Positions 53,192-62,881 are shown, counted from the first letter of the stretch. The stretch: DNA of 64,000 nt from an uncultured Lachnospiraceae bacterium (GCA_934330725.1 CAKRGM010000010.1:1-64000), one strand, 5' to 3'. Translations and numbers: made by a program. The notes: generated by a model not told the origin, from the letters alone.

Positions 53192-53866
53192 TCAGTCTAA
53201 CCTGTATCCCATTCCTCTGACAGTCTTAATAATCTGTGGCGACGACGGATTTTCTTCTACTTTTTCTCTGAGTCTTTTTATATATACCGTAAGCGTATTA
53301 TCATTTACATATTCACCTGCGGCATCCCATATTTCCTGCAGCAGGCGGTTTCTTGACAAAACCGTGCCTTTATTATTTAAAAAAATCAGCAGAAGTCTGT
53401 ATTCAAGTGCAGATAAAAATATTTCAGAATTATTTTTATAGGCTATTCCCTTTTCCGTATCAATCATTATATTTCCGGCAGACAGCTGTTTTGTAGCTTT
53501 TCCTGTTCTTCTTAAGACGCTCCTTATCCTTGATACGAGTTCCCTTGGCCTGAATGGCTTATTGATATAATCATCTGCCCCCATATCAAGTCCTGTTACA
53601 ACACTGTATTCATCCGATGAAGCAGTAAGAAAAATAACTGCTGCGTCAGTATTTGCCCTGGCTGCGGCGCATACCGAAAAGCCATTGCCATCCTCTAATG
53701 AAATATCCAGAAGAATAACATCATATTTATTATTCTCTATCATCTCTACTGCCTTTTTCTGTCCTGATACAGCCTCTGTTTCAAACCCTTCCGAAGTAAG
53801 AAACTCTGTCAGATTATCAACAATCTGCTTATCATCTTCAACCAATAAAATCCGCGTCTGCAACAT
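53192..53866 (-). CDS. OmpR-type response regulator of the ABC cluster
   Basis: 224 residues. Receiver domain with ILLVEDDKQIVDN, phospho-Asp in VILLDISLEDGNGF and Lys in YINKPFRPREL. C-terminal winged helix ends NTLTVYIKRLREKVEENPSSP. It lies 4 bases from the kinase. The first 29 bases overlap the end of the upstream hypothetical gene, whose codons contain the ribosome binding site. Confidence 0.93.
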   Translation of the reverse strand: MLQTRILLVEDDKQIVDNLTEFLTSEGFETEAVSGQKKAVEMIENNKYDVILLDISLEDGNGFSVCAAARANTDAAVIFLTASSDEYSVVTGLDMGADDYINKPFRPRELVSRIRSVLRRTGKATKQLSAGNIMIDTEKGIAYKNNSEIFLSALEYRLLLIFLNNKGTVLSRNRLLQEIWDAAGEYVNDNTLTVYIKRLREKVEENPSSPQIIKTVRGMGYRLD

Positions 53867-54245
53867 AAGTTTTTCCTGCCTTTTTATACATTGCCTGCTT
53901 TTTTCTTATTTCTTCCTGTTTTTCTTTTTCCTTTTCATTGCCTTCTTTTATTGCATCAATTGCTTTATCAACAGTCTTCATAAGCTTATTCCAGTCTTTA
54001 ACTGTATATTCTGCGGCTCCGGTTTTTATTTTAGGCTGCATTTCATTATTCTTGATTTTTTCAGCCATTTCACTTTCCATATCCTTAAAATCCTGAAAAA
54101 CATCTTTAAATTCTTTCTGAATATCACCATTAGCTGCAGCACTTCCCGCCTGACCATTTTTACATGTAGTTTTATTTGTCCCTTTCGCATCATTTACCGG
54201 ACTGTTAGATGAATTTAATGTATTAACTCCCATACTTCCCACCAT
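53838..54245 (-). CDS. Hypothetical charged coiled-coil protein
   Basis: 135 residues from ATG 54245 (MVGSMGVNTLNSS), after AATGGAGGAGAAA. The N-terminal part is disordered (Asn, Ser, Gly). A helical region follows (about 45-125) with KEFKDVFQDFKDMESEMAEKI and KEKEKQEEIRKKQAMYKK. No named family. It overlaps the response regulator start by 29 bases, so it may be coexpressed with the regulator. Confidence 0.6.
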   Translation of the reverse strand: MVGSMGVNTLNSSNSPVNDAKGTNKTTCKNGQAGSAAANGDIQKEFKDVFQDFKDMESEMAEKIKNNEMQPKIKTGAAEYTVKDWNKLMKTVDKAIDAIKEGNEKEKEKQEEIRKKQAMYKKAGKTYVADADFIG

Positions 54246-54289
54246 TTTCTCCTCCATTTTCTGTTCATGACAAAATCTTTAAGTTCATT

Positions 54290-55468
54290 TTATCTTTCAG
54301 TAAATGTATCGAACCATTCTTTAATATTCTTTACTGCATGTCCAATTGTTTCTTCATCCATTACAAGTGCAAATCTTACATGTCCTTCACCATGCTTTCC
54401 AAATGCACTTCCCGGTGTACATAAAACTCCTGCATTTTCAAGCATTGCCATGCAAAACTCATTTGAATTATCAAAGCCATCAGGCAATGGTGCCCAGACA
54501 AACATTGTTCCTTCAGAATATGGAACCTTCCAGCCTATATCATTCAAACCTCCGCATAATGCATTACGTCTCTTCTCGTAATCCCTGCACTGCTGTTCAA
54601 CGCCATCCTGTGGGCCGTTAAGTGCTGCTACGGCTGCCTTCTGTACAATAAAGCTCGTTCCATAATCGAACTGTGAACGTATTGTTTTAAACTTGCTTAT
54701 TATCTGCTCATTTCCCAGCGCAAATGAAATTCTAAGTCCTGTAAGATTATATGTTTTTGAAAGCGAATTAAATTCTATCCCGACTTCTTTAGCACCCGGA
54801 ACCGATAAAAATGAAAATCCCTTTCTGCCATCATACTCTATCTCCGAATATGCATTGTCATGTACAATTATAATATTGTATTTATTCGCGTATTCAACAA
54901 GACTGTCATAAAAACTTTTATCTACACATGTACATGTAGGGTTAAGTGGATACGACACTATCATCATCTTTGCTTTTCTGGCTGTTTCTTCCGGAATTCT
55001 GTCAAGTGCAGGCGCATAGTGATTATTTTCATCAAGCTCATAATATTCAATGGCTGCATCATTAAGATATGGTCCCATTGAAAAAATCGGATATCCGGGA
55101 TCAGGTACTAAAACAGTATCTCCGGGATTGCATATTGCAAGTGCAATATGTGCAATCCCTTCCTGAGTACCTGCAACTGATGTCATTTCACCATAGTTAA
55201 GTTCAACACCATATCTTCTTTTATACCATGCAATTACTGCGTCCTTTAATTCATCTGTATCACCAAGAGAATATTTATAATTTTCAGTATCAACAGCTGC
55301 CTCTACAACTGCATCAAGGACATGATCAGCCGGCTTAAAATCAGGTGTTCCAACTGAAAAATTGTAAACCCGCTTTCCATTTTTGACCATCTGAAGCCGT
55401 TTTTCTTCAAGAATAGTAAATATATTTGGCTTAAAACTCTCTGCTTTATCTGAAAAATTAAATTTCAT
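54290..55468 (-). CDS. Pyridoxal phosphate aminotransferase, class I/II
   Basis: 392 residues. Fold-type I aminotransferase with the PLP-lysine in FNSLSKTYNLTGLRI (about 235) and the C-terminal HVRFALVMDEETIGHA. The usual YPxNPTG motif reads YPLNPTCTC, an odd form that appears in the LL-diaminopimelate aminotransferase-like group. The substrate cannot be told from the sequence; an alanine or aromatic/DAP aminotransferase is possible. It follows valS directly downstream in the same direction. Confidence 0.85.
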   Translation of the reverse strand: MKFNFSDKAESFKPNIFTILEEKRLQMVKNGKRVYNFSVGTPDFKPADHVLDAVVEAAVDTENYKYSLGDTDELKDAVIAWYKRRYGVELNYGEMTSVAGTQEGIAHIALAICNPGDTVLVPDPGYPIFSMGPYLNDAAIEYYELDENNHYAPALDRIPEETARKAKMMIVSYPLNPTCTCVDKSFYDSLVEYANKYNIIIVHDNAYSEIEYDGRKGFSFLSVPGAKEVGIEFNSLSKTYNLTGLRISFALGNEQIISKFKTIRSQFDYGTSFIVQKAAVAALNGPQDGVEQQCRDYEKRRNALCGGLNDIGWKVPYSEGTMFVWAPLPDGFDNSNEFCMAMLENAGVLCTPGSAFGKHGEGHVRFALVMDEETIGHAVKNIKEWFDTFTER

Positions 55469-55494
55469 CCTTAGCCTCCAATTTATTCTGCAAT

Positions 55495-58146
55495 TTATTT
55501 TTTAAGTGTTGCAAGTCTTTCTGTAACCTGAGATAACATCTGTGTATATTTCTCAAGCTTGGCTCTTTCTTCATCTACCTTTGCCTTCGGTGCCTTAGAT
55601 GTAAACTTCTCATTATTAAGCATGCCATTACATCTTTTTATTTCACCGTTTAACCTGCCTTCTTCTTTCTTAAGTCTTTCGATTTCTTTTTCAATATCAA
55701 CAAGCTCTGCAAAAGGAATATAAATTACTGCATCAGGAATTACTGTTGAAACAGCATCGTCATCTATTCCTTCTTTATCTTTCTGAATTACAACTTCACT
55801 TGCATAACCAAGAGTTGCAAAGAACACCCTGCCGTTTTCAAATATATTTCTTATATTTTCATTTTCTGACACTACATATACTTTTGCTTTTCTGCTTGGT
55901 GCAACATTCATTTCGGCTCTTACATTTCTTATATTTCTTACTGCCTGCTTGATAGTTTCAATTGCATTTTCATCTTCTGCAAAATTAAACTTCTCATTAT
56001 ATACAGGCCATGAAGAAATCATGATTGACTCTTCCTCATCCTGGATATTGCAGAATATTTCTTCTGTAATAAATGGCATATATGGATGAAGCAGTTTAAG
56101 TGCATCAATAAGAACAGTTTTTAATGTCCAGATTGCTGCTGTCTTAGTTGTATCTTCATCGTTATAAAGACGCGGCTTAACCATCTCTATATACCAGTCG
56201 CAGAACTCTTCCCAGATGAAGTCATTAAGCTTTTCAACCGCAATACCAAGTTCATATTTTTCCATATTGTCAGTTACTTCTTTGATAAGATTGTTCATCT
56301 TTGAGATTATCCACTTATCAGCATCTGTAAGATTCTCCGGCATATTTCCATCGGCCTTGATCTTATTATCAGGATCATTCATCATGATAAATCTTGATGC
56401 ATTCCAGACTTTATTTGCAAAGTTACGGCTTGCTTCAACTCTCTCCCAGTAGAAACGCATATCATTTCCAGGTGCATTTCCTGTTATAAGTGTGTATCTT
56501 AATGCATCTGCACCATATTTATCAATAACTTCAAGAGGGTCAATACCATTTCCAAGAGACTTACTCATCTTTCTTCCCTGTGAATCCCTTACAAGTCCGT
56601 GGAATATTACCTTGCTGAATGGCTTCCTGCCCATATGCTCATAACCTGAGAATATCATTCTTATTACCCAGAAGAAAATAATATCATAACCTGTGATCAA
56701 CACATCTGTAGGATAAAAATACTCAAGTTCTTCTGTCTTTTCAGGCCATCCAAGTGTTGAGAAAGGCCATAATGCTGATGAAAACCATGTATCAAGTGTA
56801 TCCGGATCCTGGTAAACATTATTGCTGTGGCACTTAGGACATGTATGCACTTCATTTTCAGAAACAACCATCTCACCACAATCCTTACAGTAATATGCAG
56901 GAATTCTGTGTCCCCACCATAACTGTCTTGAAATACACCAGTCTCTTATATTATCTGTCCAGTTGAAATATGTTCTGTCCATTGATGATGGAATAAGCTC
57001 GATATCTCCTGACTTAATTGCTTCAACGGCAGGTTTGATAAGTTCATCCATCTTTACAAACCACTGCTGCTTAATCATTGGTTCAACTGTAGTTTTACAT
57101 CTGTCATGTGTTCCGACATTATGTGTATGGTCTTCTACCTTAACTAAAAGTCCCTGTGCTTCAAGATCTGCTACCATTGCCTTTCTGGCTTCATATCTGT
57201 CCATTCCGGCATACTTTCCACCCAGATTATTAATTGTAGCATCATCATTTAAAATATTGATTTCAGGAAGGTTATGTCTTTTTCCAACCTCAAAATCGTT
57301 AGGGTCATGTGCAGGAGTAATCTTAACAACACCTGTTCCAAATTCCATATCAACATATTCATCGCCGATTATAGGGATTGTTCTGTCTGTCAATGGAAGC
57401 TTAACTTCTTTACCAATAAGATCTTTATATCTGTCATCCTTTGGATTTACGGCAAGTGCGCTATCACCAAGTAATGTCTCCGGTCTTGTTGTTGCAATTT
57501 CAACAAACTTTCCTTCTTCACCTGCGATTGGATAATTGATATGCCAGAAATGTCCCTGCTGTTCTACATGTTCTACCTCTGCATCAGAAATAGATGTTTT
57601 ACATACAGGACACCAGTTTACTATTCTTGAACCTTTATAAATAAGCCCCTTCTTATAAAGATTGATAAATACTGTCTGTACAGCCTTTGAGCATCCTTCA
57701 TCAAGAGTAAATCTTTCTCTGTCCCAGTCACATGAAGAACCAATCTTCTTTAACTGGCTTGTAATAGTTCCGCCGTATTTTTCTTTCCACTGCCATGTTC
57801 TCTTAAGAAATCCTTCTCTTCCAAGATCATGTTTATCAATACCTTCATCCTTTAAAGCATTTGTTACCTTAACTTCTGTTGAAATACTTGCATGATCAGT
57901 TCCCGGAACCCATAAAGCTTCATATCCCTGCATTCTTTTAAATCTTATAAGAATATCCTGCATTGTATTATCAAGTGCATGTCCCATGTGCAGCTTACCT
58001 GTTATATTTGGAGGTGGCATAATAATTGTAAATGGTTTCTTACTTTTATCTACCTCCGCATGAAAATACTTCTTATCAAGCCATTTCTTATATAATCTGT
58101 CTTCTATGTCGGCAGGATTATATGTTTTTTCTAATTCTTTCTTCAT
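55495..58146 (-). CDS. valS: Valyl-tRNA synthetase
   Basis: 883 residues from ATG 58146 ([16 protein letters not shown]). Class I aminoacyl-tRNA synthetase with [16 protein letters not shown] containing the HIGH-type motif (about 45), an editing (CP1) domain in the middle with Zn-type Cys clusters ([18 protein letters not shown]), the [12 protein letters not shown] signature (about 520) and a C-terminal coiled coil (about 815-883). A valine T-box lies upstream. The open frame reaches 58164, but those codons are in the GGAATGGAG leader site. Confidence 0.97.
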   Translation of the reverse strand: MKKELEKTYNPADIEDRLYKKWLDKKYFHAEVDKSKKPFTIIMPPPNITGKLHMGHALDNTMQDILIRFKRMQGYEALWVPGTDHASISTEVKVTNALKDEGIDKHDLGREGFLKRTWQWKEKYGGTITSQLKKIGSSCDWDRERFTLDEGCSKAVQTVFINLYKKGLIYKGSRIVNWCPVCKTSISDAEVEHVEQQGHFWHINYPIAGEEGKFVEIATTRPETLLGDSALAVNPKDDRYKDLIGKEVKLPLTDRTIPIIGDEYVDMEFGTGVVKITPAHDPNDFEVGKRHNLPEINILNDDATINNLGGKYAGMDRYEARKAMVADLEAQGLLVKVEDHTHNVGTHDRCKTTVEPMIKQQWFVKMDELIKPAVEAIKSGDIELIPSSMDRTYFNWTDNIRDWCISRQLWWGHRIPAYYCKDCGEMVVSENEVHTCPKCHSNNVYQDPDTLDTWFSSALWPFSTLGWPEKTEELEYFYPTDVLITGYDIIFFWVIRMIFSGYEHMGRKPFSKVIFHGLVRDSQGRKMSKSLGNGIDPLEVIDKYGADALRYTLITGNAPGNDMRFYWERVEASRNFANKVWNASRFIMMNDPDNKIKADGNMPENLTDADKWIISKMNNLIKEVTDNMEKYELGIAVEKLNDFIWEEFCDWYIEMVKPRLYNDEDTTKTAAIWTLKTVLIDALKLLHPYMPFITEEIFCNIQDEEESIMISSWPVYNEKFNFAEDENAIETIKQAVRNIRNVRAEMNVAPSRKAKVYVVSENENIRNIFENGRVFFATLGYASEVVIQKDKEGIDDDAVSTVIPDAVIYIPFAELVDIEKEIERLKKEEGRLNGEIKRCNGMLNNEKFTSKAPKAKVDEERAKLEKYTQMLSQVTERLATLKK

Positions 58147-58229
58147 ACCTTTTCTCCATTCCATTTATACTTTATATTTTAATTTTATAAGCTGCACGCG
58201 TCAGGAAACGTATCCTTAAATGTATGCAA

Positions 58230-58525
58230 TAAAAAAAGCCCTCTGATGATTATAAATCAATCAAAGGGCGTAATATCAACGCGGTACCACCTTATTTTAA
58301 CTGCTGAAAATGCAATCCTCATTAATCCTCTAACGCAGGAAATACGTTACCACCTAGTGCTTAAGTCTTCATAAAATGATAAATCTCTATCTGCTTAAGC
58401 TTCAGCAATCCAGCTCCAAAGCTACCTTCGGTATTTACTTTCCAAACCATCTTCCAGCCAAAGGATGATTCTCTCTGAAGGACAAACAATACCTACTCCT
58501 CTTTTTCACAGCCTTTAAATATACG
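58230..58525 (-). promoter_or_regulatory. Valine T-box riboswitch of valS
   Basis: Leader of about 295 nt. Stem I opens GAGGAGTAGGTATT, which pairs with AATACC. The specifier loop reads GAAGGTAGC, giving GTA (Val; complement of 58423-58425). The antiterminator bulge AGGTGGTACCGCG is at 58292-58280. The terminator GCCCTTTGAT with ATCATCAGAGGGC and TTTTTTT is at 58238-58269. A second T-box-like sequence, AGGTGGTAACG, lies at 58355-58345. The T-box fits the downstream synthetase. Confidence 0.93.
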
Positions 58526-58531
58526 CTTACT

Positions 58532-58560
58532 ATGATAATATGTATCTTAAAAAAAAGCAA
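58532..58560 (-). promoter_or_regulatory. Promoter of the valS leader
   Basis: TTGCTT (58560-58555), 17-bp spacer, TATCAT (58537-58532). Start expected near 58525. Confidence 0.5.
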
Positions 58561-58626
58561 GTGATATTTTTATTATGGCTCCGGTATAGCTTCAGGCTTC
58601 CTGCCTGGCAGATTGTTTTTATATGA

Positions 58627-59373
58627 TTAATCCAGTATTATCTGATCAACTGTAACAAAAACAAATCCCTTTGCCTTTAGTTCATCAACAATTTCAAGTG
58701 CGGCTGCAACCGAAGACGGATATATATCATGCAGCAGTATAATATCTCCACACTTTGTATTATCAACCACTTTTCTTACCACTCCCGAAATATCTGTTGT
58801 ATCCCAGTCTTTAGGATCAACTGTCCAAAGCACCGGAATCATATTTATCTTCATTAGCAGTTTATTTGAATATGAACCATACGGTGGTCTTATATACTTA
58901 GGACATATTCCCGTCACCTTTTCTATTTCTTCATTTGTCTTTATAATTTCATTGCAGGCCTTATCTGCGCTTATTGCACTCAGCTGAACATGTGTATATG
59001 TATGATTACCTATAAGATGTCCTTCATCATTAATCCGTCTGACAAGTTCCTGGTTTTTTTCTATATTCTCACCTATCATAAAAAATGTAGCCTTTACATT
59101 TCGTTCCTTAAGACCGTCGAGAAGTTTCCCTGTTGTATCGCTTCTTGGCCCGTCATCAAATGTAATTGCCACCCTGTTCTCGTAACAGTCATTACATACT
59201 GCAGATAAAGCACTATGTCTATCCATTGTATTATTCTCCATAAACACTATAACAGCACATATTACCACCGCTATACATATACAGCCCTTAAATGCTCCTG
59301 TAAAACCATCCTGCCTTTGCATAAGCTGATTAAACTTTTTAAATACTTTAAACCTGTACAGCATTCCCACCAC
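58627..59373 (-). CDS. Polysaccharide deacetylase (NodB domain)
   Basis: 248 residues. A basic N-terminus and one membrane anchor (about 30-46) precede the NodB-type deacetylase domain (about 65-245): AITFDDGPRSDTT (metal Asp), GNHTYTH (His pair), IRPPYGSYSN, LWTVDPKDWDT and DIILLHDIYP. It probably removes acetyl groups from peptidoglycan or another glycan at the cell surface. The start is uncertain: the frame opens with GTG at 59373, followed by an ATG three codons later. Confidence 0.9.
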   Translation of the reverse strand: MVGMLYRFKVFKKFNQLMQRQDGFTGAFKGCICIAVVICAVIVFMENNTMDRHSALSAVCNDCYENRVAITFDDGPRSDTTGKLLDGLKERNVKATFFMIGENIEKNQELVRRINDEGHLIGNHTYTHVQLSAISADKACNEIIKTNEEIEKVTGICPKYIRPPYGSYSNKLLMKINMIPVLWTVDPKDWDTTDISGVVRKVVDNTKCGDIILLHDIYPSSVAAALEIVDELKAKGFVFVTVDQIILD

Positions 59374-59444
59374 ATAAATTTATTTTGTACTTAATTAGTA
59401 TATAATTATGTGTCTTAAGCTTAAAATATAATATTTTTTCATAA

Positions 59445-60779
59445 TCATCTGCTGTCTTCCTGCTTCAGAACCGGATTTCTAAACCATTGAACAAGAAGAG
59501 GAATCACCATCAGTACCCATACTATTGGCTCAGCAAGTATTATCCCCATATACCCTAAGACAGGAACAAGAAGTATAACAACAAGCACTTTTCCCACGAG
59601 CTCTACCATGCTCGAAATAACTGGTGTCCTGTGATCACCGATTCCCTGCATTGCGTTTCTTAATACTGTTATTGCAGCTGTCACAAAATATAAAAGTGTA
59701 TCTATTCTTAAATACAGTGACGCTGTTTCTATAACTACGGGATCTTCAGTACTTGCTAAAGACTTTATCATCAATGGTGCAACTGTATAACTCAATACAG
59801 CCATAACTGCACTCCATATAACAGCCATTATGTATGCAGTACGAACCCCCTTCTTTATTCTTGATATTTTACCGGCTCCGAGATTTTGTCCACAGAATGT
59901 AGCCATTGTAGTGCCTAATACAGCAAAAATAAGCATAAAAAATTCCGTTATTTTTCTTGCTATAGTATGTGCATTTATAATTGATTTGCCAAATGTGTTA
60001 ATTGATGTCTGCAACGCAACTGAACCAAATGAAACAAGTGAACTCATAAGCCCCATTGAACATCCACAGCTTATAAGTTTTACAACCATGTTTTTTTCAG
60101 CTTTTAAATCTTTTAAACCGAATCTTAAAATCTCATATTTTTTAAACATATAAACCATACAGCTTATCATAGCAAGCAACTGCGATAAAACAGTTGCTAT
60201 TGCTGCGCCCTTAACACCCATTTCAAATCTGCTCATAAACACATAATCACCAGCTACATTTAATGTTACTGATATGGCAAGAAATATAAGCGGCGTTATT
60301 GTATCTCCTATTGCCCTAAGCAGCGCACAACAGACATTATAAAGCATCAGTATTGTCATACCCGCAAAAATTATAAAAATATAATCATATGATGTTGATA
60401 TAAATTCCTCAGGTGTGTTCAGTATTCTTAACAGCGGCATTAAAAAAGTCAAAACAACTGCCGTAAGAATAACCGCCGTTATTATGCCAAGAGCTAACGA
60501 CATGGCAACCGATTTTTTTAACCTTTCTTTGTCGCCGGCCCCGTAATAATTGGATGCAATAACTGCAAATCCATTGGTAAGTCCATTTAAGAAGCCTATA
60601 ACCAGTGTATTAACCGAATTAGTTGCTCCAACTGCAGCAAGCCCGTCATCTCCTAATATCTGACTTACCATCTTTGTATCAATAAGGCTGTATGCCAACT
60701 GTAAAACATTTGCAATAAGTACTGGTATTGCAAATGCAAGTATAAGTCTGGTAATATTACCTTTTGTCAAATCTTTCAT
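59445..60779 (-). CDS. MATE family efflux transporter
   Basis: 444 residues with about 12 membrane segments in two similar halves. The first half has ITRLILAFAIPVLIANVLQLAYSLIDTKMVSQILG and GLAAVGATNSVNTLVIGFLNGLTNGFAVIASNYYGAGDKERLKK, and the second has TMATFCGQNLGAGKISRIKKGVRTAY. Drug:H or drug:Na antiporter; substrates unknown. Only six bases separate it from the CarD gene upstream, so they are cotranscribed. Confidence 0.92.
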   Translation of the reverse strand: MKDLTKGNITRLILAFAIPVLIANVLQLAYSLIDTKMVSQILGDDGLAAVGATNSVNTLVIGFLNGLTNGFAVIASNYYGAGDKERLKKSVAMSLALGIITAVILTAVVLTFLMPLLRILNTPEEFISTSYDYIFIIFAGMTILMLYNVCCALLRAIGDTITPLIFLAISVTLNVAGDYVFMSRFEMGVKGAAIATVLSQLLAMISCMVYMFKKYEILRFGLKDLKAEKNMVVKLISCGCSMGLMSSLVSFGSVALQTSINTFGKSIINAHTIARKITEFFMLIFAVLGTTMATFCGQNLGAGKISRIKKGVRTAYIMAVIWSAVMAVLSYTVAPLMIKSLASTEDPVVIETASLYLRIDTLLYFVTAAITVLRNAMQGIGDHRTPVISSMVELVGKVLVVILLVPVLGYMGIILAEPIVWVLMVIPLLVQWFRNPVLKQEDSR

Positions 60780-60785
60780 ATTTTT

Positions 60786-61283
60786 TTAATTTTGTCCTAA
60801 CATTGCATCTAATTCTTCGCATAATTCTTTATGCTCACAATCAAGAGAAACTGCAAGTTCGCCATACAGCAATTTTCTTGCTGACATAAGCATCCTTAAA
60901 TCTGCTGATTTCATTTTTCTTAAATTCTTTGCTCTTTCATTCTTAATATTATATAACGTACGAATAAGCCTCATAAGCTCAAATGCGTCCTGTGACTTAA
61001 TCACTTCATCATAATCTCTTGGGCTTACAGCTTCATTGAGTGCTGTATCTTTCTTACAATTTTGTGCACGTACATACAATTTTTGTGCATCTTCTTTAGA
61101 CATAACATAACGCATCATTACTTTTTTGCTTTCAACAGGGGAATATATTATTCCTTTATCATCATATACTGGCTGCAGAAAATAGTACTTACCTTCAATT
61201 CCCTTTATTGGCGGCTTGTTTATATCAACAATTTCACAAACACCAACAACTCCATATACAACTTTGTCATTTACTTCAAACAT
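60786..61283 (-). CDS. CarD family transcriptional regulator
   Basis: 165 residues from ATG 61283 (MFEVNDKVVYGVVGVCEIV). The N-terminal CarD/TRCF RNA polymerase-interaction domain (about 1-65) contains YYFLQPVYDDKGIIYSPVESKKV, and the rest is the helical DNA-binding part. CarD proteins bind polymerase beta and stabilise open complexes, often at rRNA promoters. Its pairing with a MATE gene is unusual, and no functional link is evident. The six codons before 61283 in the open frame include the ribosome binding site GGAAGG. Confidence 0.88.
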   Translation of the reverse strand: MFEVNDKVVYGVVGVCEIVDINKPPIKGIEGKYYFLQPVYDDKGIIYSPVESKKVMMRYVMSKEDAQKLYVRAQNCKKDTALNEAVSPRDYDEVIKSQDAFELMRLIRTLYNIKNERAKNLRKMKSADLRMLMSARKLLYGELAVSLDCEHKELCEELDAMLGQN

Positions 61284-61377
61284 ATCCGTACTTCCTTCCA
61301 CATTTCTGGTTTTTATAATAGTATTTTACATACAATTGTCTTTATAAGTATACAACATTTTTTACAAATTTTCAAAA

Positions 61378-61443
61378 GGAACATGCACTGCGTGTTCCGT
61401 ATCTTTACCGGACTGCTTTTTTTACCTTACCGGAAGTTACCGG
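61378..61443 (-). other. Hairpin and triple TTACCGG repeat
   Basis: GGAACATGCA/TGCGTGTTCC-type stem (61378-61398) with TTTTG after it on the minus strand, followed upstream by three TTACCGG copies (61405-61411, 61427-61433, 61437-61443). It lies between the DUF6465 terminator and carD. Meaning unknown. Confidence 0.35.
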
Positions 61444-61460
61444 GTAATTTGTTATTACAA

Positions 61461-61487
61461 TAAAAAAACGGGACAAAATGTCCCGCT
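61461..61487 (-). terminator. Terminator of the DUF6465-like gene
   Basis: The minus strand forms CGGGACA loop TGTCCCG, followed by TTTTTTTA. Confidence 0.88.
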
Positions 61488-61552
61488 GTGAATCGAATGT
61501 TCTATAATTACAATATGTATGTATACTATGGCGACAATAAAATCACCATGTA

Positions 61553-62080
61553 TCAATATAACGCAACTTTACCTGCGATACTGTTGTTTGCAACATAATA
61601 GCATAAATTATCTTCCGGCTTTACATACAGCTTTATATCTTTGATATCGATATTCTTTGATTTACAATCCTCAATCACCTTATTGTATAATTCAGTGTCA
61701 TCAATCGTATTATTCTGGAATTCGACATGCAGTTCTTTTTTAATTTCCTGCTTTGCTGTTGTCTTTTTTGTCGCAGTTTTCTTTGCAGTAGTTTTCTTTT
61801 CAGTAGTTTTTTTGGCAGTTGTAGTACTTTTCTTTACTGCTGGCTTCTTCTCTGGTGCTTTTTTTGCTTCTGTTGTACTTACTGTCTGCTTCTCCTGTAT
61901 ATCCTTAACCTCTGCTTTTTCTTCTGCTTCTAAAGCAGCCTTTTTTGCCTTTGATGATTTAACTGACTTTGATGATGTGTTCTTTGATGCTGCCTTGACC
62001 GTTTCTTCTAACGGCTCAGTCTCCTGTACCTTAGATGTTTTCTCATCCTTTCCAAATACCATTGCGTTCTTTCCTGTCAT
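61553..62080 (-). CDS. DUF6465-like protein with a Lys/Ala/Thr-rich histone-like stretch
   Basis: 175 residues. The first 120 are low-complexity, with repeated Lys-Lys-Thr/Ala blocks (about 75-115, for example KKTTEKKTTAKKTATKK) like histone H1 tails. The C-terminal domain (about 115-175) has ELHVEFQNNTIDDTELYNKV and KLYVKPEDNLCYYV, typical of the small DUF6465-type domain. The role is unknown; nucleic-acid binding by the tail is an inference. GGGGAGGTTTTATA precedes the ATG. It is 31 bases downstream of the HPr-like gene, so the two probably share the promoter at 62432-62460. Confidence 0.7.
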   Translation of the reverse strand: MTGKNAMVFGKDEKTSKVQETEPLEETVKAASKNTSSKSVKSSKAKKAALEAEEKAEVKDIQEKQTVSTTEAKKAPEKKPAVKKSTTTAKKTTEKKTTAKKTATKKTTAKQEIKKELHVEFQNNTIDDTELYNKVIEDCKSKNIDIKDIKLYVKPEDNLCYYVANNSIAGKVALY

Positions 62081-62111
62081 TATAAAACCTCCCCATATAA
62101 TATTTAGTTAA

Positions 62112-62372
62112 CTAGCATGTAAGAAAATTCTTAATGCTGTTGAGTGCCATTTCTTCATCAGAACCTTCAGCAGAAATATTAACCTGTAGACCTTTCTTCA
62201 ATCCAAATGCCATCATTCCCATGAGACTTTTCGCATTAATGTTCTTACCCTGGCTTTCAATAAATATGTGACTTTCGAACTTACACGCCGTCTGCACGAG
62301 CTGTGCAACAGGATTTTTGTAAGCTTTTTCAATGTCTGCAACTTCTACCATTTGTGTCATAGTTAATTTCAC
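62112..62372 (-). CDS. Second HPr/Crh-like protein without the catalytic histidine
   Basis: 86 residues. HPr fold: the segment VAQLVQTACKFESHIFIE matches HPr residues 20-37, and INAKSLMGMMAFGLKKG matches the Ser46 region. The His15 motif GLHARPA reads YKNPVA, with Tyr at the His position and Asn at Arg17. It therefore cannot take phosphate from Enzyme I but could be phosphorylated at Ser46, like Bacillus Crh. GGTGAAATTAACT precedes the ATG. Confidence 0.85.
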   Translation of the reverse strand: MKLTMTQMVEVADIEKAYKNPVAQLVQTACKFESHIFIESQGKNINAKSLMGMMAFGLKKGLQVNISAEGSDEEMALNSIKNFLTC

Positions 62373-62431
62373 CTTAAACTTTCTTAGAATTTAGAAATCA
62401 TCAATTGTCTATGAATAATTAAATCACTAAA

Positions 62432-62460
62432 AATATACTCTATCAAAACATATAAGTCAA
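62432..62460 (-). promoter_or_regulatory. Promoter of the second HPr-like gene
   Basis: TTGACT (62460-62455), 17-bp spacer, TATATT (62437-62432). Confidence 0.65.
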
Positions 62461-62508
62461 CACTCATATATTCTTTTTGGTAATAATTCATGTTTAAGGC
62501 AAGTTTTT

Positions 62509-62820
62509 TTACAACTTTTTATCTATATAGCCAATATTATACAACTCTTTCATCTGATCATCAATTACTTCTGATGCATCATAATCTTTTAACAGCTCTA
62601 CCATTTTCTTAAGCCGTTCATCCTGTATCTGAAAATTTTCTGTCTTCTCAAGTATACGTCTTTTTAATTCTGGTACGCTGTCAAAATCCTGTTCTTTCTC
62701 AATGCCTGCTGCCCCTGCAAGCACTCCAAGTGCATATGCACATTCATAATTTCCTGTCATCTTTGCATTATCAAAACCCACCTTGACTGCCACTGCATTT
62801 TTAGCAAGAAGAGGTATCAT
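62509..62820 (-). CDS. Small hypothetical protein downstream of trpA
   Basis: 103 residues. A first hydrophobic stretch (MIPLLAKNAVAVKVGF) is followed by a central helical region with VLAGAAGIEKEQDFDSVPELKRR and a charged C-terminus. I recognise no family. AAGGGTGAATGGATT precedes the ATG. It is 61 bases downstream of trpA on the same strand and may be cotranscribed, but nothing links it to tryptophan synthesis. Confidence 0.5.
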   Translation of the reverse strand: MIPLLAKNAVAVKVGFDNAKMTGNYECAYALGVLAGAAGIEKEQDFDSVPELKRRILEKTENFQIQDERLKKMVELLKDYDASEVIDDQMKELYNIGYIDKKL

Positions 62821-62881
62821 AATCCATTCACCCTTTTCACAAATATTTTAAAAGCATTTTAGAAATATCACTATTGTTTTT

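Noticed and set aside
61641..62111. 156-codon plus-strand ORF rich in Phe, Val and Ser
   Set aside because: It is the antisense of the Lys/Thr/Ala-rich DUF6465-like gene; the low complexity of that gene leaves the other strand open.
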